From NCBI GenBank assembly GCA_947374485.1, contig CANCCF010000095.1, positions 1 to 14,389 of the forward strand: DNA of 14,389 bases, written 5' to 3'. A program made the translations under genes and the position numbers. Positions 1 to 7,859 of this stretch are shown here, one piece after another (within the stretch, counting starts at the first letter, position 1; the number at the start of each line of letters is the position of its first letter). The stretch comes from Comamonadaceae bacterium. Lineage in GTDB: Bacteria; Pseudomonadota; Gammaproteobacteria; Burkholderiales; Burkholderiaceae_C. The notes beneath the pieces are model-generated. The model searched no databases, had not been told where the DNA came from, and saw only the letters and a list, made by a program, of their open reading frames with translations.

Positions 1-10
1 GGGGTGAAAG

Positions 11-194
11 GGGAGCCAAAACGGACAGCCGATTTTGCTTTTTCACGTCGGCTAAGGGACAAATTCAAGTGATGCGCGTGGGTACGCCAAGGCTTGTACT
101 GCTCCGCTCACAGGGTCCGCACGTCCGCGCGCGCTGCGCCTGTTAAACCATAGCCGAAGCGACATAACCAAATCGGCTGTCCGCTTTGGCTCCC
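11..194. repeat. Nested inverted-repeat element (REP/MITE-like) upstream of dnaE
   Basis: Positions 11-35 and 170-194 are inverted copies of each other with one mismatch in 25 (left arm begins GGGAGCCAAAACGG). The match continues inward without gaps at lower identity (about 15 of 23), giving arms of about 48 bases at 11-58 and 147-194. Each arm also contains its own small inverted repeat: AGCCGA at 27-32 with TCGGCT at 48-53, and AGCCGA at 152-157 with TCGGCT at 173-178. The single strand could therefore fold into two small hairpins or one long stem. No transposase or credible gene lies inside. The layout suggests a non-autonomous mobile or REP/BIME-like intergenic repeat; that is inference, since only one copy is visible here. 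Confidence 0.7.
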
Positions 195-221
195 TTTCCG
201 CCCCGGCGGGGGTGGAAAGGG
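192..221. other. Strong GC hairpin, 13-bp stem
   Basis: CCCTTTCC at 192-199 pairs exactly with GGAAAGGG at 214-221, the next pair is G200 with T213 (G-U in RNA), and CCCC 201-204 pairs with GGGG 209-212, leaving a four-base loop (GGCG). No T-run follows on either strand, so it is not a classic intrinsic terminator. It abuts the right arm of the repeat element and may be part of it. It could also mark the end of an unseen upstream gene. Confidence 0.6.
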
Positions 222-238
222 CGGGGGGATAGGGGGGG
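208..238 (+). other. G-quadruplex-type motif upstream of dnaE
   Basis: Four G-runs are visible: 208-212, 219-221, 223-228 and 232-238, separated by loops of 6, 1 and 3 bases. This fits the usual G3+ N1-7 rule. It overlaps the right half of the hairpin at 192-221, so the two structures would compete. It lies about 68 bases before the dnaE start. Whether it folds or acts in the cell is unknown. Confidence 0.45.
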
Positions 239-293
239 ACTACAAAAGCCCCGCAGGGAGTAACCCAACCCATCCAGTGAAACCCCGCAAACC

Positions 294-299
294 TACAAT
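294..299 (+). promoter_or_regulatory. Putative -10 box of dnaE (TACAAT)
   Basis: TACAAT differs at one position from the sigma70 consensus TATAAT. It ends seven bases before the A of the dnaE ATG at 306, where transcription would be expected to begin. No good -35 hexamer is visible about 17 bases upstream (271-276 reads CATCCA). There is also no Shine-Dalgarno sequence before the ATG. The arrangement fits a leaderless transcript; it is predicted, not shown. Confidence 0.45.
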
Positions 300-305
300 G
301 AGCAG

Positions 306-3300
306 ATGTTTGTACACCTGCGCCTCCACACCGAGTTTTCCGTCATCGACTCCACCTGCCGCATTGATGAAGTCGTCAAAGCCGCAGCCAAGGACCGCCA
401 GCCCGCGCTGGCCATTACCGACCTCTCCAACCTGTTTGGCGCCCTGAAGCTCTACAAGGAAGCGCGCGGCAAGGGCATCAAGCCTCTCTTGGGCGCGGAG
501 ATCGTGCTCGAAGGCTTGGGCGGCGATCTGCTGGCCACCTCGCGCATGGTGCTGCTGGTGCAAAACAAGCAGGGCTACCTGAACATTTCCGAACTGATTG
601 CCCGTGCCTACACGCAAAACGTGCAGATCACCGGCGGCAAGCAGATGGCCGTGGTCAAGCTCGCCTGGCTGAAGGAACTCAACGAAGGCCTGATTGCGCT
701 CTCGGGCGCTCAGGCCGGTCCCGTGGGTCAGGCGCTGGTGCAGGGCGACACGGCCCGCGCGCATGACGTGGCCCTGCAACTCTCCAGCCTCTTCACGCAC
801 CGTTTTTACCTGGAACTGCAGCGGGCAGGTCGCCCCGAGGATGAGCCGCAGGTGATGGCGGCGGTGCAACTGGCCGCGCGCATGAAGCTGCCGGTGGTGG
901 CCACGCATCCGATCCAGTTCACCGAGCCCGAAGACTTTGAGGCGCACGAGGCGCGCGTGTGCATTGCCGATGGCGAAATTCTGGGCAACGCCAAGCGGGT
1001 GCGCCGCTTTACCCGCGAGCAGTATTTCAAAACCGCCGAGCAGATGGAGGCACTGTTTGCCGACATTCCCTCGGCCATTGCCAACACGCTGGAGATTGCC
1101 AAGCGCTGCAGCCTGACCCTGGTGCTGGGCAAGCCGCAGCTGCCTGAGTTCCCCACGCCGCTGGTGGACGGCGTGCGCATGACGCCGGACGACTACTTCC
1201 GCTACACCTCGCATGAGGGCCTCAAGGAGCGCATGCTGCACCTCTATCCGGATGCGGCCGAGCGCGAGAGCCGGATGCCGGAATATGTGGAGCGCCTGGA
1301 ATTCGAGCTCACCACCATTCTAAAAATGGGCTTCCCCGGCTACTTCCTGATCGTGGGCGACTTCATCAACTGGGCCAAGAAGAACGGCTGCCCGGTGGGG
1401 CCGGGGCGAGGTTCTGGTGCGGGCTCACTCGTGGCCTACGCGCTCAAGATCACCGATCTGGACCCGATCAAGTACAAGCTGCTGTTCGAGCGTTTTCTGA
1501 ATCCGGAGCGGGTGTCCATGCCCGACTTCGACATCGACTTCTGCCAGACCAACCGCAATCTGGTAATCGACTATGTGAAGGACAAATACGGCAAGGACGC
1601 GGTGAGCCAGATCGCCACCTTCGGCACCATGGCCGCGCGCGGCGTGGTGCGCGACGTGGGCCGCGTGCTGGACATGAGCTACACCTTTTGCGATGGCATC
1701 AGCAAGCTCATCCCCAACAAGCCCGGCACCAACGTCACCCTGCAGTTGCCGCCCACCGACGGCAAGAAGAACGACAAGTATGTGTACGCCTCCGAGGCCG
1801 AGCCGATACTGGCCGAGCGCGAAGCCAAGGAAGAAGACGTCAAGACCCTGCTGGAGCTGGCGCGCAAGCTCGAAGGACTGACCCGCAACATCGGCATGCA
1901 CGCCGGTGGCGTCTTGATCGCGCCCGGCAAGCTCACGGACTTTTGCCCGCTCTACCAGCAGCCCGGCAGCGAGTCGGCGGTCAGCCAGTACGACAAGGAC
2001 GACGTGGAGGCCATTGGCCTGGTGAAGTTCGACTTTTTGGGCTTGGCCACGCTCACCATTCTGGAGATCGCGCGCGAGTTCATCATCAAGCGCCATCCGG
2101 GGCAGGAAAATTTTGCTTATGAAAACCTGCCGCTGGATGACGCCAAGGTCTACCGCCTGTTTTCCGAGGGCAAGACCGAGGCTGTGTTCCAGTTTGAAAG
2201 CCGCGGCATGCAGGGCATGCTTAGAGATGCCAAGCCTACGCGCCTGGAAGACCTGATTGCCCTGAACGCCCTGTACCGCCCCGGCCCCATGGACCTGATC
2301 CCCAGCTTTGTGGCGCGCAAGCACGGGCGTGAGGTGATCGAGTACCCGCACCCGCTGGTGGCCGAGATGCTGAGTGAAACCTACGGCATCATGGTCTACC
2401 AGGAGCAGGTGATGCAGACCGCGCAGATTCTGGGCGGCTATTCCCTGGGCGGCGCCGACATGCTGCGTCGGGCCATGGGCAAGAAGAAGGCCGAGGAGAT
2501 GGCCGAGCACCGCGCCATCTTCCGCGTGGGTGCGGCCAAGAACGACATCAGTGAACAAAAGGCCGACGAGGTCTTTGACCTGATGGAGAAGTTCGCCGGC
2601 TACGGCTTCAACAAGTCGCACGCTGCTGCGTACTCGCTGCTGGCCTACCACACGGCCTGGATCAAGGTGCACTACACGGCCGAGTTCTTTTGCGCCAATA
2701 TGACGGTGGAAATGGACGACACCGACAAGCTCAAAGTCTTGTTTGAGGACGCCGAAAAGCTGGGCCTGAGCTTTGAGCCGCCGAATGTGAACCGCGGCTT
2801 CCACCGTTTTGAGCCCATCTCCGACAAACAAATCCGCTACGGCCTGGGCGCCATCAAGGGCACGGGCCAGCAAGCCATTGAAGCCATCGTGGCGGCGCGC
2901 GAGGGCAGGGGGCCGACAGCAGAGGCCGGGCCGTTTACGAGCCTGTTTGATTTCGCCCGCCGCGTGGAGCGTGCCCGCATCAACAAGCGCTGCGTGGAAG
3001 CGCTCATCAAGGCCGGTGCCTTTGACACCCTGCAACTCAACCGCGCCAGCCTGGTCGCGTCCATTGACCGGGCCTTTGATTTCGCTGCAGCTTCGCATGC
3101 CAACGCCAACCAGGTTGGCCTGTTCGACATGGGTGATGACGACCACGGCTCCAGCACGCAGGAGCCGGACCTGGTGGAAGTCATGCCCTGGGGCATCAAG
3201 GAGCGCCTCACGTTCGAGAAAACGGCGGTGGGCTTTTATCTTTCGGGCCACCTGTTTGACGAGGTGGCCACCGAGGTGCGCAAATTTGCCAAGCGCCCGA

Positions 3301-3872
3301 TTGAAGAACTGCTGGAAACGCGCGAGCCGCAGTTGCTGGCCGGCATTGTGAATGACCTGCGCGTGATCAACGGCCAGCGCGGCAAGCTCGGCCTGTTCAA
3401 GCTGGACGACAAGTCCGCCACCATCGAGGCGCGGGCCGATGAGGCGCTGCTGAACGCGCACAAGGGCCTGTTGAAAGACGACGAACTCATCATCGCCATG
3501 GGCAAGGCCCAGCCGGACCGTTTTTCGGGTGGCATGCAGTTCACCATCCAGCAAATCTGGAGCCTGGAGCAGGCGCGCTGCCGCTTTGGCAAGTACCTCA
3601 AGGTAGCAGTCAACGGTCGCGCGCCCGATATCGCCCGCCTGCTGAAGGAATTTCCGGCGCAGCGCGAGCAGTCGGAGCAGGGTGAGCTGGTTCGGGGCTT
3701 AAGCGTGCGCCTGCAGGTGCTGCGTGCGGTGAACGCACCGGTGGATGGTTGTTCGGGTGCCGAGGCGATGCTGGCCCTGGGGGAGGAGGCGCGCTTTTAC
3801 CCCACGGACGCGGCGCTGGCCAGCTGGCGGGCGCAGGCGGACCAGGGGCGGGCGGTGATTGCCTACGAGTAA
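306..3872 (+). CDS. dnaE: DNA polymerase III alpha subunit
   Basis: Catalytic subunit of the replicative polymerase, 1188 residues (E. coli 1160). An N-terminal PHP domain opens with HLRLHTEFS; the Arg at residue 6 stands where active PHP domains such as the Thermus one have His, so PHP nuclease activity is unlikely, as in E. coli. The polymerase core has GPGRGSGAGS at 365-374, the catalytic pair D407/D409 in PDFDIDF, and D576 in LVKFDFLGL, matching E. coli D401, D403 and D555. QVGLF at 936-940 fits the internal beta-clamp binding motif and is followed by an OB-fold region (about 1008-1050) and the tau-binding tail. No exonuclease domain is present; proofreading would come from a separate DnaQ. 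The ATG at 306 is the first possible start in this frame after the TAA at 261-263. Identification is secure. Confidence 0.98.
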   Translation: MFVHLRLHTEFSVIDSTCRIDEVVKAAAKDRQPALAITDLSNLFGALKLYKEARGKGIKPLLGAEIVLEGLGGDLLATSRMVLLVQNKQGYLNISELIARAYTQNVQITGGKQMAVVKLAWLKELNEGLIALSGAQAGPVGQALVQGDTARAHDVALQLSSLFTHRFYLELQRAGRPEDEPQVMAAVQLAARMKLPVVATHPIQFTEPEDFEAHEARVCIADGEILGNAKRVRRFTREQYFKTAEQMEALFADIPSAIANTLEIAKRCSLTLVLGKPQLPEFPTPLVDGVRMTPDDYFRYTSHEGLKERMLHLYPDAAERESRMPEYVERLEFELTTILKMGFPGYFLIVGDFINWAKKNGCPVGPGRGSGAGSLVAYALKITDLDPIKYKLLFERFLNPERVSMPDFDIDFCQTNRNLVIDYVKDKYGKDAVSQIATFGTMAARGVVRDVGRVLDMSYTFCDGISKLIPNKPGTNVTLQLPPTDGKKNDKYVYASEAEPILAEREAKEEDVKTLLELARKLEGLTRNIGMHAGGVLIAPGKLTDFCPLYQQPGSESAVSQYDKDDVEAIGLVKFDFLGLATLTILEIAREFIIKRHPGQENFAYENLPLDDAKVYRLFSEGKTEAVFQFESRGMQGMLRDAKPTRLEDLIALNALYRPGPMDLIPSFVARKHGREVIEYPHPLVAEMLSETYGIMVYQEQVMQTAQILGGYSLGGADMLRRAMGKKKAEEMAEHRAIFRVGAAKNDISEQKADEVFDLMEKFAGYGFNKSHAAAYSLLAYHTAWIKVHYTAEFFCANMTVEMDDTDKLKVLFEDAEKLGLSFEPPNVNRGFHRFEPISDKQIRYGLGAIKGTGQQAIEAIVAAREGRGPTAEAGPFTSLFDFARRVERARINKRCVEALIKAGAFDTLQLNRASLVASIDRAFDFAAASHANANQVGLFDMGDDDHGSSTQEPDLVEVMPWGIKERLTFEKTAVGFYLSGHLFDEVATEVRKFAKRPIEELLETREPQLLAGIVNDLRVINGQRGKLGLFKLDDKSATIEARADEALLNAHKGLLKDDELIIAMGKAQPDRFSGGMQFTIQQIWSLEQARCRFGKYLKVAVNGRAPDIARLLKEFPAQREQSEQGELVRGLSVRLQVLRAVNAPVDGCSGAEAMLALGEEARFYPTDAALASWRAQADQGRAVIAYE

Positions 3873-3898
3873 CAGGCGACTCAGAACAAAGCAGGCTC

Positions 3899-3921
3899 TA
3901 AATGAGATAGACTCTCATTTA
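3899..3921. promoter_or_regulatory. Putative Fur box controlling feoAB
   Basis: A perfect inverted repeat with 9-base arms, TAAATGAGA at 3899-3907 and TCTCATTTA at 3913-3921, around the spacer TAGAC. The central 19 bases resemble AATGAGAATnATTCTCATT-type Fur sites. It lies 50 bases before feoA in the only gap between dnaE and the iron genes. Fur control of feoAB is known in many proteobacteria; binding here is inferred. No convincing -35/-10 pair could be assigned around it (TAGACT at 3908-3913 is a weak -10 candidate inside the box). Confidence 0.7.
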
Positions 3922-3926
3922 GATCG

Positions 3927-3954
3927 GCGCCCTTCCAGCTTGTTGAGGGGGCGC
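3927..3954 (+). other. Small hairpin in the feoA leader
   Basis: GCGCCC (3927-3932) pairs with GGGCGC (3949-3954) across a 16-base loop, with two possible G-U pairs inside. It lies between the Fur-type palindrome and the feoA ribosome binding site and has no T-run. It may simply be GC-rich leader sequence. Confidence 0.25.
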
Positions 3955-3971
3955 TCCATACAGGAACTGCC

Positions 3972-4241
3972 ATGCTTTTGTCCCAACTGCCCAACGGTGC
4001 CCATGCACTGGTCGATCGTGTCTTCAGTGGTACGCCGGAGGTTAACGGTGCCGTCATGCAGCGACTCGAAGAGTTGGGCTTCATTTCCGGTGAGCCGGTG
4101 CAGATGCTCAGGCGGGGCCCCGGCGGGCGCGAACCGCTGGCGGTGCAGATTGGCGAGACCCTCTTTGCCCTGCGTCTGGTGGAGGCGCAGAGCATTGAGG
4201 TCAAGGTTCCAGAGGCACGGGCTGCCTTCAGCAGGGCCTGA
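3972..4241 (+). CDS. feoA: Ferrous iron transport protein A (FeoA)
   Basis: Small cytoplasmic SH3-like protein of 89 residues, the usual FeoA size, that helps FeoB import Fe(II). The family pattern is visible: an N-terminal LSQLPNGAHALV strand, RLEELGFISGEPVQMLRRGPGG in the middle, and IGETLFALRLVEAQSIEV, the common FeoA ending. AGGA at 3962-3965 is a ribosome binding site at a sensible distance from the ATG. It is the first gene of a feo operon, six bases before feoB, behind a Fur-type palindrome. The exact role of FeoA (regulator or partner of FeoB) is unsettled in the literature. Confidence 0.93.
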   Translation: MLLSQLPNGAHALVDRVFSGTPEVNGAVMQRLEELGFISGEPVQMLRRGPGGREPLAVQIGETLFALRLVEAQSIEVKVPEARAAFSRA

Positions 4242-4247
4242 AGCACC

Positions 4248-6161
4248 ATGTCCTACCTGATGTCTTCCGCTCCCAAAGTGATTGCCTTGGTGGGCAACCC
4301 CAATTGTGGCAAAACCGCGTTGTTCAACCTGCTTACCGGTGCGCGCCAGAAGGTGGCCAACTACGCTGGAGTGACTGTGGAGCGCAAAGTCGGTTCCATG
4401 CGCCTGGGCAATGGTCAGGTAGTGTCCGTGGTGGACCTGCCGGGCTCTTACAGCATGAACCCTTCCACGCCAGATGAGCGGGTGATGATGGAGGTGATCA
4501 CAGGGCAGCGTGCCGGTGAGGCAGTGCCCGACACCATTATTGCCGTGGTGGATGCCACCAATCTGCGCATGAATCTGCGCCTGGTATTGGAACTGGCGCG
4601 CCTGGGCAAGCCACTGATCGTGGCCCTGAACATGGTCGATGTGGCGCGTGCCAACGGTCTCCACATCGACGTGAAGCTGCTCTCCCGCGAGCTGGGTTGC
4701 CCTGTCGTGGCCACCGTTGCGGTCAAGCACAATGGCCATGCGGCGCTGCTGGCACAACTGGAACAGCAGCTTGACGAGTTGCCGGCGGCGGGCAGCCCCG
4801 AAACCCTGGCGCCCGGTGCTTTGGATGAGGTGAACTCCTTTCCCGAGCCACTCAGCGCCGCCGAACTGCAAAGGCGTGTGCGCCGTATTCTGTCCAAGGT
4901 CGCGCCCCAGGTACCCAAGCTGGCGCGATTCCAGTACCGCATCGATGCCGTGGTCATGCACCCATTCTGGGGGCTGGTGCTGCTGGCCACCGTGCTCTTC
5001 CTGATTTTCCAGGCCGTTTTCACCTGGGCCACTGTGCCCATGGACGCGATCAAGATTACGGTGACAGCTACCGGTGAATGGATCAACGGCCACATGGCGG
5101 ACGGCCCTCTGCGCAGCTTGCTGGTGGACGGGGTGGTGGCTGGTGTGGGCGGTGTGCTGGTGTTCTTGCCGCAAATTTTGATTCTGTTTTTCTTCGTCCT
5201 GCTGCTGGAGGATTCGGGCTACCTGCCGCGCGCCGCCTTTCTGCTGGACAACCTGATGGGCAAGGTAGGCCTGTCGGGCCGCGCCTTTATTCCGCTCCTG
5301 TCGAGCTTTGCGTGCGCCATTCCCGGCATCATGGCCACGCGCACCATTGCCAACTGGAAGGACCGGTTGGCCACCATCATGGTCGCACCCCTCATGACCT
5401 GTTCCGCGCGGCTGCCGGTGTATGCGCTGCTGATTGGCGCCTTCGTGCCCGCGCGCCAGGTGGGCTGGTTTGACCTGCGCGGCCTGACCCTCTTTGCCCT
5501 GTATGTCGCAGGCGTTGCCAGCGCCATGGCCGTGGCCTGGGTCTTCAAGCGGGTGTGGATGAAGTCGCACTACCAGCCGCTGATGCTGGAACTGCCGCCC
5601 TATCGCAAGCCCAACCTGCGCAACCTGGGCCTGGGCCTGTGGGAGCGTGCCCGCATCTTCATGAGCCGGGTGGGCGGCATCATCTTTTCGTTGATGGTGA
5701 TTCTGTGGTTCTTCTCCACCTTCCCCGGCCCGCCCGCGGGCTGGGACGCAAGCCAAGGCCCGGCCATCCAGTACAGCCTGGCGGGCATGCTGGGTCATGC
5801 GCTGGAATATGTGTTTGCACCCATTGGTTTCAACTGGCAAATCAGCATTGCGCTGGTGCCGGGCCTGGCGGCGCGTGAGGTGGCCGTGGGTGCCCTGGGC
5901 ACAGTGTATTCGCTCTCGGCCGCAGACAGTGGCGTGGCAGATTCACTGGCGCCGGTCATTGCGCAGGGCTGGTCGCTGGCCACTGCGTATTCGCTCCTGG
6001 CCTGGTATGTGTTTGCACCGCAATGCCTGTCTACGCTGGCGGTGGTGCGGCGCGAGACCAATTCGTGGAAGTACCCGTTGATCATGGCGGGTTACCTGTT
6101 TGCACTGGCGTATGTGGCGGCTTTTGCCACGTACCGCATCAGCCTGGCTTTGGCAGCGTAG
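4248..6161 (+). CDS. feoB: Fe(II) transporter FeoB, GTPase-permease
   Basis: Inner-membrane ferrous iron transporter of 637 residues, with an N-terminal G domain and a polytopic membrane domain. G-domain motifs are visible: G1 GNPNCGKT (16-23), switch region GVTVE (41-45), G3 DLPGS (63-67) and G4 NMVD (128-131). The membrane part begins near residue 244 (PFWGLVLLATVLFLIF) and has both Gate repeats with conserved cysteines: SGYLPRAAFLLDNLMGK followed by FACAIPGIMATR, and PLMTCSARLPVYALLIGAF. It is shorter than the E. coli protein (773 residues), mainly from compact linkers and C-terminus, with no sign of a frameshift. The start is six bases after the feoA stop; a second in-frame ATG at 4260 is possible but would also keep the G1 motif. 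Confidence 0.96.
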   Translation: MSYLMSSAPKVIALVGNPNCGKTALFNLLTGARQKVANYAGVTVERKVGSMRLGNGQVVSVVDLPGSYSMNPSTPDERVMMEVITGQRAGEAVPDTIIAVVDATNLRMNLRLVLELARLGKPLIVALNMVDVARANGLHIDVKLLSRELGCPVVATVAVKHNGHAALLAQLEQQLDELPAAGSPETLAPGALDEVNSFPEPLSAAELQRRVRRILSKVAPQVPKLARFQYRIDAVVMHPFWGLVLLATVLFLIFQAVFTWATVPMDAIKITVTATGEWINGHMADGPLRSLLVDGVVAGVGGVLVFLPQILILFFFVLLLEDSGYLPRAAFLLDNLMGKVGLSGRAFIPLLSSFACAIPGIMATRTIANWKDRLATIMVAPLMTCSARLPVYALLIGAFVPARQVGWFDLRGLTLFALYVAGVASAMAVAWVFKRVWMKSHYQPLMLELPPYRKPNLRNLGLGLWERARIFMSRVGGIIFSLMVILWFFSTFPGPPAGWDASQGPAIQYSLAGMLGHALEYVFAPIGFNWQISIALVPGLAAREVAVGALGTVYSLSAADSGVADSLAPVIAQGWSLATAYSLLAWYVFAPQCLSTLAVVRRETNSWKYPLIMAGYLFALAYVAAFATYRISLALAA

Positions 6162-6167
6162 GAGAGC

Positions 6168-6434
6168 ATGCAAAACCTGGTGGTGTCAGTGTTGGTAGCG
6201 GGCTGCTTTGTCTATGCACTCTGGACCTTGGGCCCCAAGGCAGCGCGCAAGCGCTTGGCTGTGGCCCTGTTGGACTGGAAGCTGCCGTTACCAGAGGTGT
6301 TGAAGAGGCCCTTGGCGGCTGCAGCCAGCCCCGGTGGTGGCTGCGGCTGCAACGGCTGTGACCGCAGCCAGGCTAAAAATCCGGCCAGCGCCGGGCCGAA
6401 GCCCGTGCTGATTGTGCGCAAGCGTCAGGGTTAA
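6168..6434 (+). CDS. Small Cys-rich one-span membrane protein in the feo operon
   Basis: An 88-residue protein. Residues 3-21 form one hydrophobic span (VVSVLVAGCFVYALW), followed by a basic stretch (PKAARKR) and a Gly/Cys segment, GGGCGCNGC, with cysteines 59, 61 and 64. AGGAG at 6160-6164 overlaps the feoB stop and lies just before the ATG, so it is probably translated with feoB. I think it belongs to an uncharacterised family often placed after feoB in Burkholderiales and Xanthomonadales (DUF6587-like), but this is from memory. By context it may be a functional stand-in for FeoC or another FeoB accessory, with the cysteines binding iron or an Fe-S cluster; that is inference. Confidence 0.8.
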   Translation: MQNLVVSVLVAGCFVYALWTLGPKAARKRLAVALLDWKLPLPEVLKRPLAAAASPGGGCGCNGCDRSQAKNPASAGPKPVLIVRKRQG

Positions 6435-7363
6435 CGGGCCACTTCCTGGGCCGACCAGATGATGGTCATGGGCGAGGGTGCGCGACCGTTCTCATCAAGC
6501 GGCAGGCGCTCGGCCTTGTCGATGGCATTCAGCGCTGCCTCATCCCACGATTTGGTGCCGCTGGGCTTGGTGATTCTGCGGCTCAGGATGCTGCCGTCAG
6601 AGGCCGTGCGGACCTCGATCTCGGTGACGGGGTTGCCGCTGACGGTTTCTGTGTAGGTGTGGAAGCGCTTGATATACGCCCGTATGCGGCCCTGGTAGCT
6701 GGCCGACAAGGACTTGGATTCGAGTGAGGTGCTGGTGGAATTGGCTGCACCCGTGCCGCCAGCTCCCGCCAGCCCTTCCATGCGCTTGATGGCCTTCTGG
6801 CGCTGGTCGGCGAGTTGCTGGGCGTCCTTCTGGTCCTGCTTGCGTTGTTCTTCTTTGGCGCGGGCCAGCTTGTCTGCCTGTTCTTTTTTGAGCTTTTCCT
6901 CTTTGAGTTTGTCCAGTTCGGCGAGTTTTTTCTTCTCTAGCGCCTGCTTGTCCTTGTCCTTTTTCTCTTGCTCCTTTTTCTCCAGGGCAAGCTTCTTTTC
7001 CTTCAGCGCCTTGTCTATTTCTTTCTGCTTTTCCCGGGCCAGCGCGATGTCGGCCTGCGCCTTCAGTGCGGCATCGGGTCGGGGCGTGGGCAGTGGTTCG
7101 GGCTTGGGCGCGGGGGGGGCCGGCTTTGGTGGCGAGGGCACCGGTTCAGGCTCTGGCAGGGGTGCGGGGGCGGCGGCTTCTACCGGCACGGCAGACCACA
7201 GCTCCGCCTCGAAGGTCTGTTGCACCGGGTCGCTCTTCCACTGCACACCCACGCTCAGCACGGCCAGCAACACGCCGTGGGCCAGGATGGCCAGCGCCAG
7301 CGCGCGCAGACTGCCACGCGTGTGTGGCGGCGCAAATTCGAGGTGGGGGGCGGTGGATGCCAT
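6431..7363 (-). CDS. tolA: Cell envelope integrity protein TolA
   Basis: Inner-membrane anchored periplasmic link of the Tol-Pal system, 310 residues. After a short cytoplasmic tail one span (about 18-40, containing His29) anchors it. Next come a Pro-rich segment and a long charged Lys/Glu/Ala helix (about 85-200), then a TolA/TonB-like C-terminal domain (YQGRIRAYIKRF, then NPVTEIEVRTASDGSILSRRI). The ATG at 7363 was chosen because longer readings run back into tolR and have no membrane-protein character; it leaves a 25-base gap after tolR. The coding strand has a run of eight C in the Pro-rich part (7112-7119) that could slip. Its stop shares TTAA with the facing feo-operon gene. TonB was considered, but the long charged helix and tolQR context favour TolA. 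Confidence 0.9.
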   Translation of the reverse strand: MASTAPHLEFAPPHTRGSLRALALAILAHGVLLAVLSVGVQWKSDPVQQTFEAELWSAVPVEAAAPAPLPEPEPVPSPPKPAPPAPKPEPLPTPRPDAALKAQADIALAREKQKEIDKALKEKKLALEKKEQEKKDKDKQALEKKKLAELDKLKEEKLKKEQADKLARAKEEQRKQDQKDAQQLADQRQKAIKRMEGLAGAGGTGAANSTSTSLESKSLSASYQGRIRAYIKRFHTYTETVSGNPVTEIEVRTASDGSILSRRITKPSGTKSWDEAALNAIDKAERLPLDENGRAPSPMTIIWSAQEVAR

Positions 7364-7388
7364 GTGCTCGGATGCCTTGGGTGTGCGC

Positions 7389-7826
<438 letters not shown>

Positions 7827-7859
7827 GGTGTATTCCTTTTGCGGATGGCTTGGGCTGAC

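Noticed and set aside
52..273. Minus-strand 73-codon open frame
   Set aside because: It is made largely of the inverted-repeat element and the G/C-rich hairpin, shows no domain, and reads as a translation of repeat DNA.
1425..3554. Long minus-strand open frame (709 codons) opposite dnaE
   Set aside because: It is a high-GC antisense shadow of a conserved dnaE reading frame, with His/Gln/Val-rich low-information sequence and no recognisable motif.
3873..3971. Possible intrinsic terminator after dnaE
   Set aside because: The palindrome and the small hairpin in this gap lack a following T-run, and the palindrome fits a Fur operator better.
3915..5840. Long minus-strand open frame (641 codons) opposite feoA and feoB
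   Set aside because: FeoA and FeoB motifs are complete on the plus strand; the antisense product is His/Gln-rich and typical of codon-bias shadows.
6431..7363. tolA as tonB, with tolQR as exbBD
   Set aside because: The long charged helix and the C-terminal sequence fit TolA, and TolQ and TolR carry the family-specific stretches; TonB would normally have a shorter Pro-rich linker.
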